Shown here: positions 1 through 27,927 of the stretch, piece by piece | How the letters are laid out: each line of letters opens with the position of its first letter | Position numbering within the stretch: position 1 is the stretch's first letter | NCBI GenBank assembly: GCA_949316235.1 | Contig: OX438751.1 | Location: 20,212,801 to 20,276,800 of the forward strand | Reading direction: 5' to 3' | DNA length: 64,000 bases | Source: Oegoconia quadripuncta | Taxonomy: Eukaryota > Arthropoda > Insecta > Lepidoptera > Autostichidae | Notes under the pieces: generated by a model | What the model was told of the DNA's origin: nothing | Database searches by the model: none | What the model saw: only the letters and a program-made list of their open reading frames with translations | Made by a program: the position numbers and the translations under genes

Positions 1-235
1 ATAAATAATCTTGTATTCATAGCTAATTAATTTAGACACTTCAAGAAATGTATGTATGAGATGTGATATTCATTTATGTAGATAGGTAAATATGCTAGCG
101 GACATGTGTTGGTGGATCTTTTCTTTTTATTGCTCCTTGTTCATTCTAAAAAATCACATGGCAAGTTTTTTTTAATCTTCATGGTAAGCAATAAATTAAT
201 TACATACCACCTACTCCACAAACCGGTGTAAAGTC

Positions 236-470
236 GCTTTACCCGACTGCCCCAGGAAGGAGGATAATGTTTTTCAGATGTAACTTTATGTATAGATTTC
301 TATGTTACCTCCTATAGGCTTGACCGATTTTGAACAGCAGGGCGTCGTCGTCTTCTTGGCCCCCAGAATGTCATAGGATACATGTTGTGGTAAAAAAACC
401 AACATGGCGCCCGAAAAATACAAAATGTACTGTCGGGTTTTTCATTTTTAAATACTTGGATTGTTATTAC
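236..470 (-). repeat. Dispersed repeat family D, reverse copy
   Basis: Reverse-complement relative of the copies at 19378-19620 and 38308-38535. It shares the stretch around ACCAACATGGCGCCCGAAAA and the terminal block containing a short AAATACTT motif. A forward fragment lies about 120 bases away. Class unknown. Confidence 0.7.
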
Positions 471-589
471 CTTTCGTTTTCGTTTGTCATGAATACGCAC
501 AAAATTACATAGTACAGTTACTTCGGTTACTATATAATTACTTTTTACATGTTTTAATGTTAGTAAAGTTTTACTGTAAACTGTACCTA

Positions 590-748
590 TGACATGCTGT
601 TGACCTAGAGGTATCTAAAGACACATTGCGCTTTAAAATTGGTCAAGCAGTTTACAGCAGGTAACCATTAAAATCTACATACTATATAAATACACTCGAA
701 AAACAATTAACTACCCCCATCTCTTCCGGGGCACTCGGGTAAAAATAG
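590..748 (+). repeat. Dispersed repeat family D, forward fragment
   Basis: It shares the conserved segments of family D (ACATTGCGCTTTAAAAT, GGTAACC, ACACTCGAAAAAC, then CGGGTAAA) with the copies near 19.5 and 38.4 kb. Together with 236-470 it makes an imperfect inverted pair. Confidence 0.65.
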
Positions 749-749
749 G

Positions 750-2650
750 GCGTCGTCAGTTCGCACTATAAAAGCGCTTAAATAGTTTGTGGTATTATAC
801 GATAATATTCGTAACCAAATTTTTCATGAGATCCGTCATGGGAAAAGAGGTCATGGGGTATTCAAAATCGCGAAACAAGTAGGATAAGAAACTGGTGTGA
901 TTGAGGTCAAGTGCTAGCCCGTTGTGCATAAAAAAAACAAAAAAATACTCCTTAAACATGCTGCCTTATACTCTTACGCTTCATCCACAGTTCGAACTCG
1001 AAATACAACTGGACAGCAACTTTGTTATTTGTCGTTTTTAAAAATAATCTTTGACCTTGTTTTGACTTATATAAAAACAGGCCATGAAATTTCGTTATCA
1101 CATTACGCTGGAAGTATTCAAAAAGATAATGGCGTCGTATTTTTAGGGTTACGTCGCCAAATGACAAACACGGAACCCTTATTCGTCAGGTCCGTCCGTA
1201 TGTCACAGCCATTTTAATTGGAGACTACATTAGGGTTACGTTGTGGAAATATTGTCAGTTTTGGAAGTTACGAAAAAAGAATATTCAGGGGTGGCACATC
1301 ATACATATAACTGAGGGATGAAAAAATAGTATGAAGAATCCAATGTGCCTTTTTTATTTAGGTGAATATTTAATGAGATAATGAGCTCCGCAAGTCATTA
1401 ACTATGGTCTCCCGTCTCACCTCCCCCCCTCACAAATTTTTCAAAGTGTCATCAAAAATCTGAATAAATACAACATTACACCTAATGGACACTTGCAAAG
1501 AAAATTGCTATAAACATATCTTGTTATTAAGTTTTTCAGATAACAGCTATTATAAGTTGACTTCTATTTTGAGTTTATTGACCGCAAAAATAACTTTGTA
1601 TTTCATGATGATAAGTTTTAATGCGGTGGGTGAAACAGTGACTCAAAGATTATATTGAAAGTCGAAAGTATGCACTTAGAACATGCTACAGAATCCTAAA
1701 GTTACACGTGGACAACGTGCACTTGGTCGGGGTTTTTTTTAACAACTTTTCAAATATAATTGGTATGTGTTACTGTTTTGCTAATTATATAAATAATAGG
1801 CACGAGTTTGAATTGACTGCAAATATGGGCTTTAATATTGTTGCAATAACAAATATAAATAAATATCCTTAAATATATATATTTATCTCAAATAATTTGT
1901 TTTTACAGTAATGATGCGATATGAAGTACCTTGTAGTAGTTAATATATAGCACGATTGTATTTATTTTTATTATAGTCCAATACGTAGATTAAGATAAAT
2001 AATTGTATATACAACATTGAAGTTTTCGTTGAGTTTATCCAATTATAATGTAGTTATTAAGGCCCAGTGTAATTGTTAATCCCATGGATATTGATTGTAA
2101 GAATACAATGTAATCAATCATTGATAGAGATGTGCGTTCAAAGTTAAAACGAAACAGATCATCGTTTCTTTCAGGCCCAAAACGTACCCTACACTTGGCA
2201 GCACCGACTGGTAACGCCGCAAGTCATTTACCTACCATTGTTGAAAATTCTAACATGAAAATATGAAAAAAAAATAACACGATCAAACTGTTCTTATGAT
2301 ACTTCATTGTTTATACTAATTATCAATTTGCGAACGTCGCAATTAAAACGCGTATTGAAAGTATTTAAATTGTCGAACATTTACAAAGAGTGACAACAGT
2401 CAAATGAATAGTAGTTTCTTTTTAATATTCATTTAGATATTTTGTAAAAGACGACAAATGATTATCACGGAAATGACAGAAATTGCGACCTTGCTACCTC
2501 GTGGGGTCGGTTCGGTGTCCTCTTAAGAATGACTTTAGATTTCTTACTACTCTTGTTGTCATATAAAAACGTACCTATGTTTTATTTAATGTAAGTAGGT
2601 TTAGACATGATAAAGCTTGAGTGAAAGTAGTAATTAATGTAGTTCCCATT
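750..2650. other. AT-rich intergenic stretch without recognised genes
   Basis: Only short unconvincing frames are present. A SINE family C 3' tail (GTGTGATTGAGGTCAAGTGC then GTTGTGCATAAAA) is at 890-940. Otherwise nothing recognised. Confidence 0.5.
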
Positions 2651-2659
2651 ATGGAACAT

Positions 2660-2870
2660 GAAAAAAGTTACGTCTCCACTGTTGTATATGGGCCCACCCA
2701 CCTCTCACTAGGAGAGGGTATGAGCTATAATCCACCACGCGGACCCAGTACCGATTGGTGGATTTATGTCACTCTAGTGGTCACTGAGCGCCACAATTAC
2801 TTTGGAGCAATAAGAGACACAATTGTGTCACAAACTGAGCCACATTTTATGTATAACCATAAGTAATCAT
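2660..2870 (+). repeat. Dispersed repeat, same family as 56150-56375
   Basis: Shared order of motifs: TCTCACTAGGAGAG, TATGGGC or TATGAGC, a CCACCACGC-like block, ATTGGTGG, CTAGTGG. The 81-codon open frame inside is a by-product. Confidence 0.55.
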
Positions 2871-2914
2871 TAAAGTATATGTTGGTTCCGATGGTTAAAT
2901 CAGCCACGTAATTA

Positions 2915-3235
2915 TACACGGTGAATTTGAATTCGTGTAATTCCTTTTTATTGGACTCCACTGCTGATTACGAACATCTTGCCAATATGAACCATAGCCG
3001 AATTCGATCAAAAATTTTTCGATTTCGATTCATATAAATGCGGCTATGGTTCCTAGTGGAAAATCACCAGCCGAGAATTGTCGGACTTTCATACTAAAAG
3101 TGGTTTCAGAAAAGTTTACCTTATTATGGGTAATCGAAATTTTCGAAATCCGAAAGTTCTTTGAGGAAAGTTGTTCGTAATTAAGAGTGGCGTCACCAGT
3201 TAATGGGGATTACACGAATTCAAATTCAGCATGTA
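2915..3235. mobile_element. MITE family 1, copy 1
   Basis: Terminal inverted repeats GTGAATTTGAATTCGTGTAA and its complement near the right end enclose an internal pair of inverted segments (ACCATAGCCGAATTCG and CGGCTATGGTT). No coding capacity. Related copies are at 6247-6517 and 36175-36357. Confidence 0.8.
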
Positions 3236-4832
3236 TATCGGCCTAGGCAGTTAATTGAATGGCTTATTTAACTATCAAGATGCGATGTATTAAATGCCTC
3301 TTTAAACATTACTGGGTATAATAAATAAGGTCCAAATCCAGAGGTGTTCTAGTGAACCTTTGTCTACAAAAAAAAAATGTATACCTCTGGTTACTTTATT
3401 TTACCGTTTACACACTTCTTGCTCTCACTCCCGCTCTCTAATTAGAAATGAGATGCATTTAGGGTTGCGGTAAAACAATAATGCCTCGCAATTGATGTCA
3501 CACCCTAGAACTATTTATAACTACGAGTAAGTATAACAGCGGAAGACCTAAAGGTAATTTCTATTAGGATCGCAAAGTACTTAGAATTGAAAAATATTGT
3601 GTAAAATATAGTATTGTATTCTCTAAATTATTCAGCATCTCTCAAGATTGGTTGGGAAGAATGATTTTGGGAAAAACAATGAATGGGGTTGCTAGTTGCG
3701 CAACTAAACGTAGCTTTAAAGATAAAACGTCTGTTCACTGCACAGTAAGCATACAACCACAAAAACAAAGAAAAAAAAACAATAAAACAATCAAATAGGT
3801 TCATCAGGCCAGTTATAAAGTCTATCTGTCCAGCTTTTATGACCAAAATTATGCGGTCGAATGTTTTTGTATGTGTTTCAGTAATAATACAAAAAAAATC
3901 ATTTTATATAACATAACCGCGATTTTCTTGAAACAGTTAATAAAGTGTTGTAAATATAGTAACAATTGTTAAAAATTAATCATTTGTAAAAAACACAAGT
4001 ACTAAATGAGTAACTAAGTAAGCTAAAGATGAAAAAGGTGTTTCTTTAAAAAAAATGCTTCAAATTCATTTAGGGAAATTATCGTTAAAAATATTAGTTC
4101 TCACTTTTATTTCTTAATCAATGCAGCTCGACATTTTCAGCTAAAACACATGCATGCCTAAGTATAGCATGCTTAGTTTTTTATCCATCAATAAGTTAAC
4201 TGTGTTTAACAAAAGTCTACTTAATTAAATATCAGTTAGTATATATTGTTATCAAGATACAAATTAAAAATAGGGTTTTCTAAAAATATTGAAGCGCTCG
4301 TTTTTTTTTTAGGTTTAATTATTCAAAATTACATCTCTAATATACCTCTATAAGATAGCAATTATGTAAGTCGTTTCTGATTTATGTCTAGCTAAGCTAA
4401 TTTTTTACCGTAATTTCCCTGGGCTAAACGGTTGAACATTTCGAACCCGCCATCGAAGGTAAGGTCACTCACTACACACTATATCAAAATAACGATGTGG
4501 CTGTAGATACTGTGCAGTGAAACAGCTCTGACTCAGCATAATGCTTGCTCATAATGTAGTACAGTCAGCATGAGATACAAAGGACCGTTTAAAACATACA
4601 AAGTGATCACTAATGTCCACACAGCCAGAGTGGTCATATTACTGTGATCACCTTTGTCATTAAATATATTAGAGCATACACATCGTACATTCAAATCGCT
4701 AATAATATGATAACAGGCACATTGATCGTTTAATATAACAATAGGATTTATTCCTTTGTCATACACTAATTCACTGATTTTGTAAACAATTATTTTGAAT
4801 TGAATCCTATTATTGAGATAAAGTTTATTTTC

Positions 4833-4988
4833 CTAATGTGTTTTATATTTGAATATCTTCGCTGCTTGGATTCTTGCTATATTGTGAATACTATCATATA
4901 ACGGCGATTTGAATGAATCGATAAATTTGGCGATGTCCTGTTTTAATTTATTTGACAACAAAGGGTCACTTTTGCTCGTGATAACGTG
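4833..4988 (-). pseudogene. Open 51-codon frame with coding-like composition, duplicated in inverted orientation
   Basis: The minus frame reads HVITSKSDPLLSNKLKQDI then AKFIDSFKSPLYDSIHNIAR and ends IQAAKIFKYKTH at a TAG. An AATAAA follows directly. The matching arm at about 6540-6700 has the same DNA with frame breaks. I do not recognise the protein. It could be the last exon of a decayed gene or part of a transposon. Confidence 0.3.
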
Positions 4989-5004
4989 TTACGAGTACCG
5001 CCGT

Positions 5005-5364
5005 TTAAAATTCCGAGTATATTATAATGTAATGTAGATATTCGGACGAATAAGTCGGTTTGCTTTCTGGCAACCCTGAACAATCAAACGAGGTGTATCC
5101 ATTGGGAATCGAGTAGATAACGGCTAAGTAGCTAAGGAGTCTCCAAGGTTCGAAAATGTAATAATGGTACATATTTCTTGCTTTAAAGTGAACGATGATG
5201 TTGCATTCTAAAGAAATAGTGCCATGAGTAGCATGTAGTAGTTCGTGACAAATTGTACATAATATTAAACTATTTTTATTGAAAATATCATTGAACCCTG
5301 TCGGACCTATAGGATGTTTTAGTATATTTTGTATCATAATAATAAAATTGTATGAAACAAGCAT
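5005..5364 (-). pseudogene. Degenerate metallopeptidase-like frame with HELLH motif (astacin-like?)
   Basis: The minus strand has 119 codons without a stop. The segment ILCTICHELLHATHG contains the zinc-peptidase pattern HExxH in a setting like astacins (HE-L-hydrophobic-HA). Upstream HPIGPTGFNDIF and downstream FEPWRLLSYLAVIYS, NGYTSF are loosely similar in order to an astacin catalytic domain. The extended HExxHxxGxxHE motif is not intact, so an active enzyme is unlikely. Flanked by inverted arms. Confidence 0.3.
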
Positions 5365-5810
5365 TTTGGACGTGTGTAACGTCTGACAAACTGATTTAGT
5401 TTAGTGAAATGTTATAACTTATAAGGTTTACATCGATTTTTGATGTCGATGCAGGTGAATATGGTTAAGATTGTAACCACGATGCAATCAAATTGTGGTC
5501 AAAATGTGTTCCCATTATATCTAAGTGACGTCCTAAAAGGAATTTAACTGTACAAATTAAATTGGTGTTTAAATTAATAGTTAGGGCAATGTTAACGATT
5601 GACCTGCATCAGTTTTTAAACATAGAGTAAGACGTTCGTTTGTTTGTCAGCTGTAAATATTTTGCGTAGAGTTAATTGTCTTAGGATCACTGGAACATGT
5701 TAATACAATTTCTGTGTTTTTGGCATCAAGTTTATTTTATCTACTTATTTTAACAATAAAAGTTTAATCATACTGTGTGTTGCCTTTCATGTTGTATTCT
5801 ACGGCCTCCA

Positions 5811-5850
5811 ATACAGGGTGTTTTTGAGATGGAACACTTTAAATTAAGAA
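5811..5850 (+). repeat. mariner-type terminus relic
   Basis: TACAGGGTGTTTTTGAGAT resembles the CAGGGTG start of insect mariner and Tc1-like inverted repeats. No partner end was found nearby. Confidence 0.35.
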
Positions 5851-5934
5851 AGAGAAAACACCTGGCGTTTTTTCACAAACTTAGTTCATAAAAATAATTC
5901 AATAAATTAACAATTAATAAAATAACTATAAAAC

Positions 5935-6035
5935 AAATCTCTTATAGAGATAAGTTCGCCCTTTGTACATTTTTCTAAAATATTTGTTAATGACCATTTC
6001 TTTGTGTGTGTGTACAATAAAGTGTTAAAATAAAA
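5935..6035 (-). repeat. LINE 3' tail (family F)
   Basis: Reverse of the block seen at 29400-29545, 43690-44000 and 54550-54680: an ACTTTATTGCACA-like start, a TACAAATGG-like middle and a GATCTCTT-like end. This resembles Jockey/CR1-type 3' UTRs in Lepidoptera. Confidence 0.55.
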
Positions 6036-6246
6036 AAAATAAAATAAAACAAATAATAAACAATTTCAATAAAGTTAAGCTAATTTTTGTTACGTGCCAG
6101 GATAAAGACGACACTGGCCGCAGATATGATTTTGGTGCTGACTGTATGAAGTGTCGCCATTTTTAAAGCAATTATATTATATTAATCCGTACATTTAGCG
6201 TCAGATGGAACGTAACTGTCCGATAGCCTAATGTCCAATTATAATA

Positions 6247-6517
6247 TACAGGGTGAAATTTAATTCGTGTAATTCCTGTTTGATGCTGACTCCACTCCTG
6301 ATTACGAACAACTTTCCACTAGAAACCATAGCCGAATTCAGCCGATAATCTTTGAACTTCCATACTATAGATGGTTTCAGAATGGTTTACATGGTATGGG
6401 TACCAAATTGAATTTTTTTTGATCGAATTCGATTATGGTTCCTTGGGGAAAGTTGTTCGTAATCAAGAGTGGCGTCACAAGTTAATAGCAATTACACGAA
6501 TTCAAATTCACCCTGTA
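6247..6517. mobile_element. MITE family 1, complete copy
   Basis: Ends TACAGGGTGAAAT and ATTCACCCTGTA are inverted, with TA at both borders as in Tc1/mariner targets. Internal ACCATAGCCGAATTC and GAATTCGATTATGGTT form a second inverted pair. 271 bases, no coding frame. Confidence 0.85.
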
Positions 6518-7647
6518 TATAAAGTACATCCTGAGTAATCACTAACATTAACACGACCAAAGTGCCAAATTATTTAAAACAAATTAAAATAGGTACATCG
6601 TCCAATTTATTAATGTAAAACGCCATTATGTATTAGCTATAACTATAACACATATTAACACCGTTAGTATTCAAGCAGCGAAGATATTCAAAAAATATAT
6701 GCAAATCCCACGAAAATAAACTTTATCTCAATGTAATATGGTTAAATTTAGAATAATAATTACAAATCTAAGAAAAGAATTATATTAAACGAGCAATGCG
6801 TCGTCACGCGAGTTGAATTTAGACACAGAATTAATATACTTAGTACGAGTGGCGAGATTTTATTCAATAATTGCTATTTCTTTGTTACCTTTGCTAATAA
6901 TTGCTATCTATGATATATTCTGAGTAATTTGAAAAAATATAGTATTCTACCTACCCCAACGGGATAGAGGCATGAAAATATGTAGGTTTTTTTTTTATTG
7001 GTATGAAAAAAAAAATTGACTAAGGACAAAGATGAGTCTAATGAAATGAGGATTTTGTATTCGACGGGATAACGCGATGGCGGTATCGTCAAATTTCACC
7101 CAATGTTATGTAACCCAATCAACAATATATTAAAAGCTATATTTAAAGTTCTCTAACATGGAAATTGTTGAACGATAAAAATAAATCTATGAGTATCTAC
7201 AATTGGAGATTGTCAGAGGAATATGACATCGCTACAACAAATACCTACAGAAAGGGTTTATCCTTCATGTGAATCTTTTACGCTAAAGCGAAAAACAATT
7301 TTAAAATCGGCATCATGAGCCGCTCACCAAAGAGAAAGTCACTGGACTCCACACCTCAAAACTTCAGTGTTCAAAATTTCTGCTTATGGTTAATGACTGA
7401 TAGCAGTAAGCTCAAAAATTACAAAAAAAAATAATATGAAAGTTGAAGAATAGAAATTGTAAAGTTTCTAAATAAAAACTTAAAAAAAAAACTAAAATTC
7501 TATTTCTATAAAATCTTGTTTATTTTTCTTGCTTCGTCCATATATTATTTTATTACGCCACAAATTTGCACAAAAGCAATAGTTCGTCAGGTCTAAGTCT
7601 CGGACAAACAAGTGGTTACTTGAAACTAGCAGCTACATAGTGAACCA

Positions 7648-7842
7648 GCAGGGCTACTATACAACTTAGCGCGAGTCGAGTGACATAAGAGTCGCGTGCG
7701 AGATAGCCTACATCTCTCAAAGCCGATTGGTGGTCAAGTTGACAGCTGTCAAGCGATTGCCAATCAGCTGCAAGAGACTGAGACTATGTCGCACGTGACT
7801 CTTTCTCACTCGAATCGCTCTAAGTTGTAGTAGTAGCCCTGC
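7648..7842. mobile_element. Fold-back MITE (GCAGGGCTACTA ends)
   Basis: The first about 95 bases are repeated inverted in the last about 95 (GCAGGGCTACTATACAACTT against AAGTTGTAGTAGTAGCCCTGC-like right end). Near the centre lies TGACAGCTGTCA. Arms differ by scattered substitutions, so the insertion is not young. Confidence 0.8.
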
Positions 7843-8864
7843 AGATGGATCTAAGTTGAACAGACGGTATATAAAAATAAAAGTCCATAAAAAAAATAAC
7901 GCTTATATTTACTCGTATGTATACTCCAAAAAATATATAATAAAATTAATAAAAACACGAACTCGCAATCTCATGTTAGACATGGTATACGACGATTAAT
8001 ACAAGATATCAAAGACTGATCAACACTGTCCTCTTACTAACAGAAATGACGCAAATTAGCAGTGAATTAATTTTTCCAGTGTTACCCCAATATATAGCCT
8101 TGTTCATACTAACCTACGAGATGACTATCTGCTCTATTCATACAAATATTTATAAATTATATAAATATAAACAACCTCATTTGGCAAAGCCAACAATATC
8201 ACCAGTAACAGCGGAAAAAGATTAACTGACTTTGAAAGCCTTGTTTCACAGACCTACATTAGACAGCTCTTTCCTTCACAAGGAAACAAATGCAAGGCAG
8301 TCACAGCCACGGAGCAAAAACGAAGAGATGACGGTCTAAATATATAATAATTTTTTTGTTATCTTATTTAAAGAGCTTAGTCATTTTAATATTTTCAATA
8401 CATTTTACTATGGGTCTTTGTGGCGCCAGTTAGAGGCGAATTTATTTTTGAATTGATAAAGGACTCCACCGACAAGAGCTTAGCTCTTAAATTAGAGAGA
8501 GAGAAAGGTCTTCAAGATACAATGTTTTAATTCGTAAAATTCCTCAGACATGAAATTTAATCCAATAAGTGTAATTTGAAAGCCTGCCACGCACATTTTT
8601 ACAGGAAAAATATATCGTCTCGCAGATATTTTCCAGAGTATTTCATGTTTTTTTTTTGTGTAAGTCACACCCACTACGGTGACGTTGCAAGCTTATTTGG
8701 TATCCCGGGCAGTCTTACACGCCATCTCCTGTACTTTAGCTCCGTGGTGACCACTATCGAAAGAGACTGTCACAACTAAAAATGCAGTCAGACGTGCTTA
8801 TAGTACCTAGTAAGAGTGCTTATAGTATGAAATGCTTAATGGTACAAATGGTATATTCGATATG

Positions 8865-24866
<16,002 letters not shown>

Positions 24867-25207
24867 TGTAATACTGCAGCAAGCGCCGGGCGGCGAATAA
24901 TTAATTATTTTGCAACGCAATCAACTTTATGCTGACACACACGACACTCTTCCCTGCCTGCCACAGATTGAAAATAATTTAAATCTACCTCTATCATCAC
25001 TGGATCACCCAGCTGTTAAGCAGGGTTGTCATAACCTAAAATATGTTATCCTCTGAGTTTTAATTAGTAAGAAATAAGAGGTAGTTGTTGGTAGGCCTTT
25101 GTCCAGCAGTGGACGTCTTTCGGCTGATATGAGAGGTATTTTGGGCGACGACTTTTAATGTGTCCCGTAGTATATTACATTCATCAATTCACCAATCTTG
25201 AAAATTT

Positions 25208-25405
<198 letters not shown>

Positions 25406-25745
25406 GAAATTGTTTGACATAGTCAAGCGCAAACATAGGTAGTAAGTAAACAGTGTTTCTGATTTTGACACATGACTTCGAATCAGCGACACTTTGTCAA
25501 AGCAATTGGTACAATTTTTTTGATTTGCACCTGGAATAGGCCTTATTAAATGCTGATCCTGTTTTGAATGGAACAATTCAAACGCTCGAGTGAGTGACAT
25601 GGAACTTCAGTAAGTAAGTAATGTTACAGAGTCGCATCATAGTTTTTTGTGACACCTAAATATATATTTGTAACATTTTAGATAAATAAATAAATGTCAT
25701 TCACAGAACGCCTACTGCTGAATATAACAGGGTAGGTACTTCATA

Positions 25746-25948
25746 ATCTTAGCCCGTTAACATCCCACTGCAGGGATATGGACCTTCCCTTGTACAATGA
25801 GGGAGTATGGGCCATAGTTTAACCCGCTTAAGTTTAAGAGCAGTTGGATAAATACACATAAGTATGTAATTAAATTAAATTTCAAAACTCATAGGTACAT
25901 GGCAAATTGAAAGACCGCGTCTTAACCGTTGGGCCAAAGGCGCTCCTT
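25746..25948 (-). mobile_element. SINE family B, reverse copy
   Basis: On the reverse strand: a degenerate tRNA-like head (AAGGAGCGCCTTTGGCCCAA), ACTTATGTGTATTTATCCA, then CATACTCCCTCATTGTACAA and CCCTGCAGTGGGATGTTAAC in family order. Confidence 0.75.
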
Positions 25949-26706
25949 ACAGAGTACTTTAATGCACATAATGAAGTAAGCTTTCCATTACCAATATGTA
26001 AGTTTCATATCGGGATAGCGCCTCGATAAACCTGACCCAGGAACACGTCAGTACTGTATGGGTTGTCTATAGGTATTCGTTTATAGCAGTAACCTCAGAA
26101 CATAAAATTATGAAACAATTCTAGCCCCTACGAATCATAGACCTGTCTTTTTCTATGATAACATAACATGATATGATAACAGGTTAAAATAGTAAGCCCA
26201 TTTTCTCTTAAAATGTGGCAATCGGCACAAATCTGGCAACATTTTCTTAAAATGTAATATTTTTGCAAGACTTCAAACTCAATGTCATGAAAGGTCGTTG
26301 TGTCTAAGCCACAGACTTCTAATAATAAGCTAGATTATACTGTCATCCTGGGTGTATTGTTTGAATAGTACAGGGTCACTGGAAAGACGTATTTCTGGTA
26401 GGACGTCATAGGGGAGTAAAAAGTAACCCCCATTATGAATGGTTGATTTTCGACAGTTTTCGAAATATTGGAATGATGAGGAAATAACTATCGTAGATTA
26501 GCTACATTTGTGGAACAGTAACATCATTATGCGAGCGCGTTCTTGTACCCTCCGTCAAAATATTGACAAAATAAAATATAATCTAATAGTCCTGTCCAGG
26601 CCTTTGCCCAGCAGTGGACTGATATGATGATGAGTGTACTCGGAACAATATTTTGCAACCTTTGTGTGCCGATGCGAAATTCAAATTGATTCATGACCCT
26701 ATCTAA

Positions 26707-27300
26707 AGAAGAGAAAGAAGAGATGTCATTTATGTAAAGAAAAATATATCTTCATTTGAGAAAAATAGCGATAAACATGACATAAATACTAGAAATAAAA
26801 ATAAACTTGCTCTGCATTCAACTAGACTCCATAAAGTTAGTAATTCATTTAAGGGGCAATGTATACGTTTGTTCAATAAGATTCCCGAAGATATGCAGAA
26901 TTTGCCTTTAGATAAGTTCAAAGGTATCGTGAAGCAGAAGCTCAGTGCAAAAGGTTACTATAAAATTTGTGATTATTTAAATGACAGTAATCCTTGGACT
27001 TAAAACTTATTTGGCGACGTATAGTATGTATAACTATAAACCAAATTAAAGTTAGTAATTTATTGTTAATAAATATGTTTGACTCTATACCAAAAAAAGT
27101 ATAAAGCAATTTACTGTTATTAAATAATATCTTGACTCGCAGAAAAGAGCAACCCCTTGAGTTTCTTGCTCGTTCTTCTCTGGGGATTACAGCATTACGA
27201 ATGAGCGGTAGATTTAAAATGATATATTAACGTTTTCAAGTGATCAATTGTATCCTACGAAAATAAACATTTTTTCATTTTCATTTTCATTTTGAAGAAT
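26707..27300 (+). mobile_element. Jockey/CR1-like LINE 3' end with reverse transcriptase C-terminus
   Basis: An open frame at 26707-27003 includes DINTRNKNKLALHSTRLHKV, QCIRLFNKIPEDMQNLPLDK, FKGIVKQKL and DYLNDSNPWT before TAA. This order is typical of the last part of Jockey/CR1-type ORF2. The 3' UTR follows with GAGCAACCCCTTGAGTTTCT and a TTTTCATTTTCATTTTCATT end. A second copy of the UTR is at 32325-32400. Confidence 0.85.
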
Positions 27301-27927
27301 CACAATTTGGTAGTCCACCCCAAGAACACGTGTATGTGACACGCTCAACTCTGCGAAGGCTACAATGGTACTCTGGAGCATGATATAAAGAGCTACAATA
27401 AGAAAATGGTGTAGGTACTCTGGGGGCGTTTCCTAATTGGTCGAATGTCATTTCATTACATCATACTTAATAAATGTTATTTGATTTTGGCAATTTCAGC
27501 AAATTCTATCACAAATTGATTTAATGAAAACCGTGTTTATAACAACGCACCACATTTTACATTTGGGGTTGCGTTCATGCACGCCCACCAGGCAACATTT
27601 AAACGTCAAATCACCTGTCCAGCGACGCCGTCAGATGAAAAATTGGGCGAAATTAAAACTTGATACCCCATTTTTGGAGGACCGGAAGTATTTTTGATAC
27701 ACATAGAGCAAATAGCAACGATTACATGATAGCATGTCAAAATTGTCTGTTATATATCTGTCACAGGTATCGACTACGATCATGTTGTTTTTTTGTTTTT
27801 CGACGGTACAACACTACACGCCGAAACTGACGTGTGTCAAAATTATTATGACGTTTTTCTTTTCTTATTGAGTGAATTTGTCGATTTAAATCGTTTATTC
27901 CTGTTTATTTGCTATAAAATATAAGAT

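Larger units (their letters stand above)
4660..6850. repeat. Diverged inverted repeat arms around an AT-rich core
   Basis: The segment 4660-4990 and the reverse complement of 6540-6850 share ordered motifs over about 250-300 bases: TTTAATATA, GAGATAAAGTTTATTTT, GAATATCTTCGCTGCTTG and a GGCGAT/GGACGAT block. Estimated by eye at about 70% identity. The core holds a gene-like frame (5005-5364) and a nested MITE (6247-6517). Confidence 0.55.
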
